Assembly: GCF_964275005.1 (NCBI RefSeq)
Contig: NC_092705.1
Coordinates: forward strand, 19,868,385 to 19,932,384
DNA from: Diadema setosum
Lineage: Eukaryota > Echinodermata > Echinoidea > Diadematoida > Diadematidae
DNA: 64,000 nt
Direction of reading: 5' to 3'
A model generated the notes under the pieces. The model was not told the DNA's origin and made no database searches. It worked only from the letters and a program-made list of their open reading frames with translations. Shown piece after piece: positions 59,643 through 64,000 of the stretch. The translations under genes were made by a program, and so were the position numbers. How positions within the stretch are numbered: the first letter of the stretch is position 1; every line of letters begins with the position of its first letter.

Positions 59643-62601
59643 CGGCGCGGGGCACCCGCGCGAACGGCACAGAGGGAGCAGCCAGCCACTCCGTACCCGT
59701 ATCCCCAGTAGAGAAGAAATCAAATTATGTAGCAGATCATTCGATGTGAACTACATGAAGGTCATTATATGCATTTGATTTTAACTGTTAAATGTTTTTT
59801 GGCTGTTGTTGTTGCTGATTTTATGTATAGATCTGCGTTCTACTCAAAAGTTATTTCTGTCCAATTTGTTACCTTTTTTCTTAATAAAAACAAACAAGCA
59901 AAAGTCAAGGGGTGAGTCTGTTTATGGGCATTACCGTGGAAATTAATAAATTGTTTGATATCCAGTGGTCAGTTATTTGACGTGTAGATATGGATGGTTT
60001 GGTTGAATGGTTGATATCATGAAACCGGTAATGAAAATGTACTGTAGTGCTAGCTAGATTGGCCTGTTTATGATTGTAGGGCCTACCTTTTGTGTGTACT
60101 TTCAAAAATAAAAAGGAATTGTTTTTGTTTTGATGACATTGCCATTTTTGCCATTAATTTACCCTAATTCAAGAGAAAAATCCTCTGCCACCTGTACCTG
60201 CACGATAATGGCCAACCGCCAAGTTCTTTTTCTTTTTTGTAATTTCCTTTTTATATATGTACTGTATATACAGTGTAAATCTCTCTCTCCCTTAACCGCA
60301 GCAGCGACCCCATATGGACAAATACGTACCGTTACTGTGTTACAGCGCCCCGCGACGGGGTTATCTCTCCCTCTACTGTACTGTATCTATGTTATGTATA
60401 TACTGTGATGATCTATTGAACCAAACTTGGACTTAAACATATCTTAATCTTTTCCATGCCTTATCCCTATTATATGTGTTGAATCTTTTACATTTTTATT
60501 TATTTGTACAAAACAAGGCTGATTATAAAATTCTCAAATCCTTGCTTGTCCTGCACTCATACTGTTGAATTTATGCACATTTTTTTTTTTTTTTTTTTAA
60601 ACAAGCAGCAAAGATGAATAGCTTCTCAAATGGTCTTCCTTCTCAAGCACGGTACTCAAAGTGTTACATAATTTGCAGTCATGCAGGGTCACAAAAGAAA
60701 CATTACAACATGCACTGGTAGGCATCCGTAAGGTCACGCATATAAGCTCTCATCTTCCTTCACAAAAGAATCTGTTGTTTTGTGGCCATTGCATCCTTTC
60801 GACTGTTGCCCTGCCTGCCCTTGATTACAATGTACCGGTACTGCTCTTTCCAAGACTGCAAGATCACAGCAAATGTTGAATAATATTAATGTGAGCATGT
60901 AAAGTATGTTTTGTTTTGTTTTGTTTTGTCATTTTAACATCTATTACTTTATTATTTCCTCTCTATTTTTTTTTTTCTTGAATAACAGAACATTCTCATT
61001 TGACTTGAAATAATACTTTTATTTTTAATTATCACATTACCAAGTATCATCTGTGTACAAAGCTTTCTTTCCACAACTGCATTGTAAAGTTCTGTATTTT
61101 TTAATGATTCTTCGTCTGGCTCTATAGATCGCCTACTGCCAATATTTCCGCTTCCTTTCCCCGTCTCTCTTTCACTCTTCCATCAACCCATTCTTTTCTT
61201 ATGCGTGATCAATGTGTTTGTCAAGTGTCAAATGAGATTTGATTTGAAACACTGCATACTTCATGTGAATTGCACACCAGTATTTTTTTTTCCGAATTCA
61301 TATTTACATAGAACAACTAGTGTGTGCATATCTACACTGATGTTCAATGTAGACAAATTTGATATCTTTAATAAAAAAGAAAGTCTCAAGTAGCGCTGTA
61401 CTATGGATTAAAAAACATATGTGACAAAAACATCATTTTTTTTTTTAGAGTCATCACACTTCATCATCAGTGAATAGTGTGCATTCATAAAATGTGAATT
61501 CAATTCCACATTTTATAGTGTGTTATAACGGTAATACAACATTTGTTCCTGTGACCTTGTAACAATTGCTCTGGTGTATCATTTTCTCCAAGGACTTGGG
61601 ATCAAGGTTAGGATTGTGATAGGAGTAGGGTTAGAGTAATGCTCCTTCGTAGAATTTTTGTTTGGTTTAGCATGCAGAATTTCAAGTGAACAATTGTTGC
61701 AGGAGCAAATGTCATGAAACCATTACGACACTGACTTCAGTCCTACTTCAGTTAAGAGGTCTACTTCAGTCGATAGTTTGCTTTCTTCTAGATTTTCACC
61801 TCTTGACCTACCTGTAAAACATACATGTAGTTTACCAGATAGTTGCCAATTGATGAACTCTGCCCCAGGTGAGGTGCATCGCAGGAAATGAGATTATTGT
61901 ACATATGTCAATCCAGATACACTTCATGAAATGTTGCATTATTGTAACACTCATTTCGGTGTCCAACATTATGCTCAGTCACTCCGCAAAACCAGACAAT
62001 GTCCTCTCAAAACTGAATATTCACTATAGCTGTAGGGGCTGAAGAAAGCAGATCTGTTCTCGGTCAGTTCCTGTGGTAGACTCTTTCTTAATTCTACCCA
62101 CTTACTTTTTCCAGGGTAGTTAATTTACATATTAAAATCATAAGATAGACAAATCAACCAAAAACGAAAGGAGGAAAGTAGTTTCACCTGAGGACCGAAG
62201 GAACCGATGGAAAATAAAGGTAGGGCCTACAGGTGATCACAACGTGAAGTTGAACATGAATGGAAACAGATCAAAAGAGTTTGAGGACGTAGGTGTGGAG
62301 GTGAGTGGAGAGAATTAGGTTGTGTGGAAAACTAAATGTGGATAATTCATTAGGGGTATGTCTGAAAAGTAAACTACAAATATGGAAAGCTACACAAAAC
62401 AACAACAAACCAAAGCTACACAAAAAATTAGTTTCTGGTCACATTAATGCTCTGACATTATTGTTAGGTGTTTTGTTGATCTTTTTTGTATAGGTTTTCC
62501 ACTGATTGCAATACAGTATAAGACAAATAACCATAAATCAAAATGATTACAAATAGTCAAAATAAGAATTACAGTAAAGATTAAAAAAAAGAGCAGCTTA
62601 C
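59643..62601. other. intron DNA, no exon seen
   Basis: AT-rich with a poly-T run (60,581-60,598) and TTTTG repeats (60,911-60,929). No recognisable exon on either strand. Confidence 0.4.
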
Positions 62602-62646
62602 AAGATTGAGGCATGGCCATGGAGACTTTGCAAAACATATAAGGGA
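62602..62646 (-). CDS. candidate 45-nt exon of TBC1D24-like gene
   Basis: Acceptor ATCCTTTCAG, donor GTAAGC. In the frame whose phase (1) joins the 57,943 exon it reads PYMFCKVSMAMPQS plus T, giving Cys at the junction. PYMFCKVSMAM loosely resembles the KVLYRVALAIL helix of the TBC domain. The phase match and weak similarity are suggestive only; human TBC1D24 has this helix in a long exon. Confidence 0.25.
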
Positions 62647-63084
62647 CTGAAAGGATATCCAAAGCACACCAGAGACAGCCCCACAAACCAACAGGAACTT
62701 ACTCCATAGCTACACAGTGTAGAAGCCAGATCCCATTTATTATGAAGTTGGAGGTACCGGGTACACATCAGTGTTTTGTTGATTTTTGCTCTATGAATTT
62801 GCACATGGATAGCTATGTAAACATTAGTCCTGCATGCTTCAAGTCATAAACATAATTTACATAAACTTAACATATCTAAATTAACTAATAGGACCAATAT
62901 CCAACATGTCAGAAGGATGCATATCACCTTCCATGTATACCCGAAACAATTTACGCAAAAAACAAAACAAAACAAAACAAAAAATCCATTGTGTATTATG
63001 TTCACCATGGGCCTAGTTATTGGAATGAACTTCCCGATATGCTGCACCGCACCACCTTCTTTCAAACATACTCTTACAGTCTTA
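62647..63084. other. no feature seen
   Basis: AT-rich sequence with an (AAAAC)n patch at 62,960-62,982. No exon recognised. Confidence 0.4.
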
Positions 63085-63506
63085 GGCTGCGTTCACATAG
63101 GAGTATACTATTCGGGTATACGGTGCTCGTTTTCGAGGGCACACAAATATAGCTTGAATCGAACGACAGGATTTCCCAACACCGGTTCACATAAGAGGGC
63201 ACTATTCGAAAATGCCGAATAGCATAGAATAGTATAGTGGGAATCGTGCTTGTTCGATTTTCGAACAGCGTATACCATTTCTCGTTTATGAAATGATGAC
63301 GATTTTGGTCTTAATTTGCCCTTTAGCAAAAATAAGCATGTAGACTGACATTCTGATGCAGTTTAGAAATTTTTAATAAGATTGCTGGGATGGTTGTGTA
63401 CGAGGAAGAAATCCGGATGGTGCAGGTGATGGTGTACTGGGTCGACTTGACGGCGCATAGCAAATAGCGAATACCATATACCGAATACTTCTATGTGAAC
63501 GCAGCC
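63085..63506 (+). mobile_element. GGCTGCGTTC MITE, copy 1
   Basis: 422 bp. Left end GGCTGCGTTCACATAGGAGT; right end is its reverse complement (CTATGTGAACGCAGCC). TTA flanks both sides (63,082-63,084 and 63,507-63,509), as for PIF/Harbinger-type elements. Interior TATTCGG/GAATAC modules. Confidence 0.8.
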
Positions 63507-63509
63507 TTA

Positions 63510-63936
63510 GGCTGCGTTCCCATAGAAGTATTCGGTATTCGCTATTCGCTATTCGGGCACCGAGTACACCATCACCCGCACCGTCAACTCACCATCCCAT
63601 GCAGTGAGGATTTCTTCCTCCTACATCCCAGCAAATCTTATCAACAATTTCTAAACTGCATCAGAATGTCAGTCTACATGCTTATTTTTGCTAAAGGGCA
63701 AATCCAGACCAAAAGTGTCATTATTTCATAAACGAGAGACAGTATACGCTGCAAGAAAATCGAACAAGCTCGATTCCCACTTTGCTATACTTTTTCGCAG
63801 CTATTCGGTACTTTCGAATAGTGCCCTCCTATGTGAACCGGTGTGAGGAAATCCTATCGTTCGATTCAAGCTATTCGCGTGCCCTCGAAAAACGAGCCCG
63901 AATACCCGAATAGTATACTTCTATGTGAACGCAGCC
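63510..63936 (-). mobile_element. GGCTGCGTTC MITE, copy 2, inverted
   Basis: 427 bp, homologous to copy 1 but in opposite orientation, sharing the single TTA between them. The right flank is CTG, not TTA. The pair makes an 850-bp imperfect palindrome with scattered base differences. Confidence 0.8.
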
Positions 63937-64000
63937 CTGAAGCAACATCTTATTAGCAGCTACGGCACGCAAGTGCATACCGGGTACCTGGTAGTAAACT

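Overview
The window is animal genomic DNA: long gene-poor stretches, spliced exons with GT..AG boundaries, and dense small inverted-repeat transposons and microsatellites. The repeat content suggests a marine invertebrate deuterostome. The main clues are the TGACCTTTGACC-rich repeat ending in GGAC arrays and a TGGCGGAGGCAT terminus, the CAGGGGCGGATCC element, and Tigger-like 'Cgttataacga' MITEs. An echinoderm such as a sea urchin is my best guess, but it is an inference and not proven here.

Positions 1-28,700: I recognise no gene. The stretch holds microsatellites and several inverted-repeat elements. The most striking is a nested perfect palindrome at 11,778-12,000 with a hammerhead-ribozyme-like core. 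Others are a TTCGTTATTCCGAA palindromic satellite (16.1-16.4 kb), an element with histone-type stem-loops in its termini (8.75-9.01 kb) and a telomere-like CCCTAA block inside a TIR element (26.4 kb).

Positions 28,710-47,003: a large imperfect inverted duplication. The right arm (about 40,352-47,003) carries the 3' half of a five-exon plus-strand gene (coding 34,693-41,720, 195 aa) whose C-terminus resembles the eIF2A/PYM C-terminal region. The left arm (about 28,710-33,346) is an inverted copy of the same DNA. It holds only the gene's last two exons, and the first of these carries a frameshift, so it is a pseudogene. The left arm ends right beside the functional gene's first exon. A 1.26 kb MITE with a perfect 9-bp target duplication sits at that junction. 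Each arm also carries its own private insertions, so the locus records insertion order.

Positions 47,003-64,000: the 3' half of a minus-strand TBC1D24-like gene (recognised exons 51,449-57,943, ending in a TLDc domain). Its TBC domain would lie mostly beyond the right edge; one 45-nt candidate exon is at 62.6 kb. Its introns carry several TA-flanked MITEs and a 1.3 kb element packed with DR1-type nuclear-receptor half-sites. At 59.4 kb there is a second copy of the 9-bp-TSD MITE family. At 63.1-63.9 kb two TIR elements lie head to head.

The two genes are convergent (plus-strand gene ends 41,720; minus-strand gene ends 51,449). I see no operon-like or functional coupling between them.
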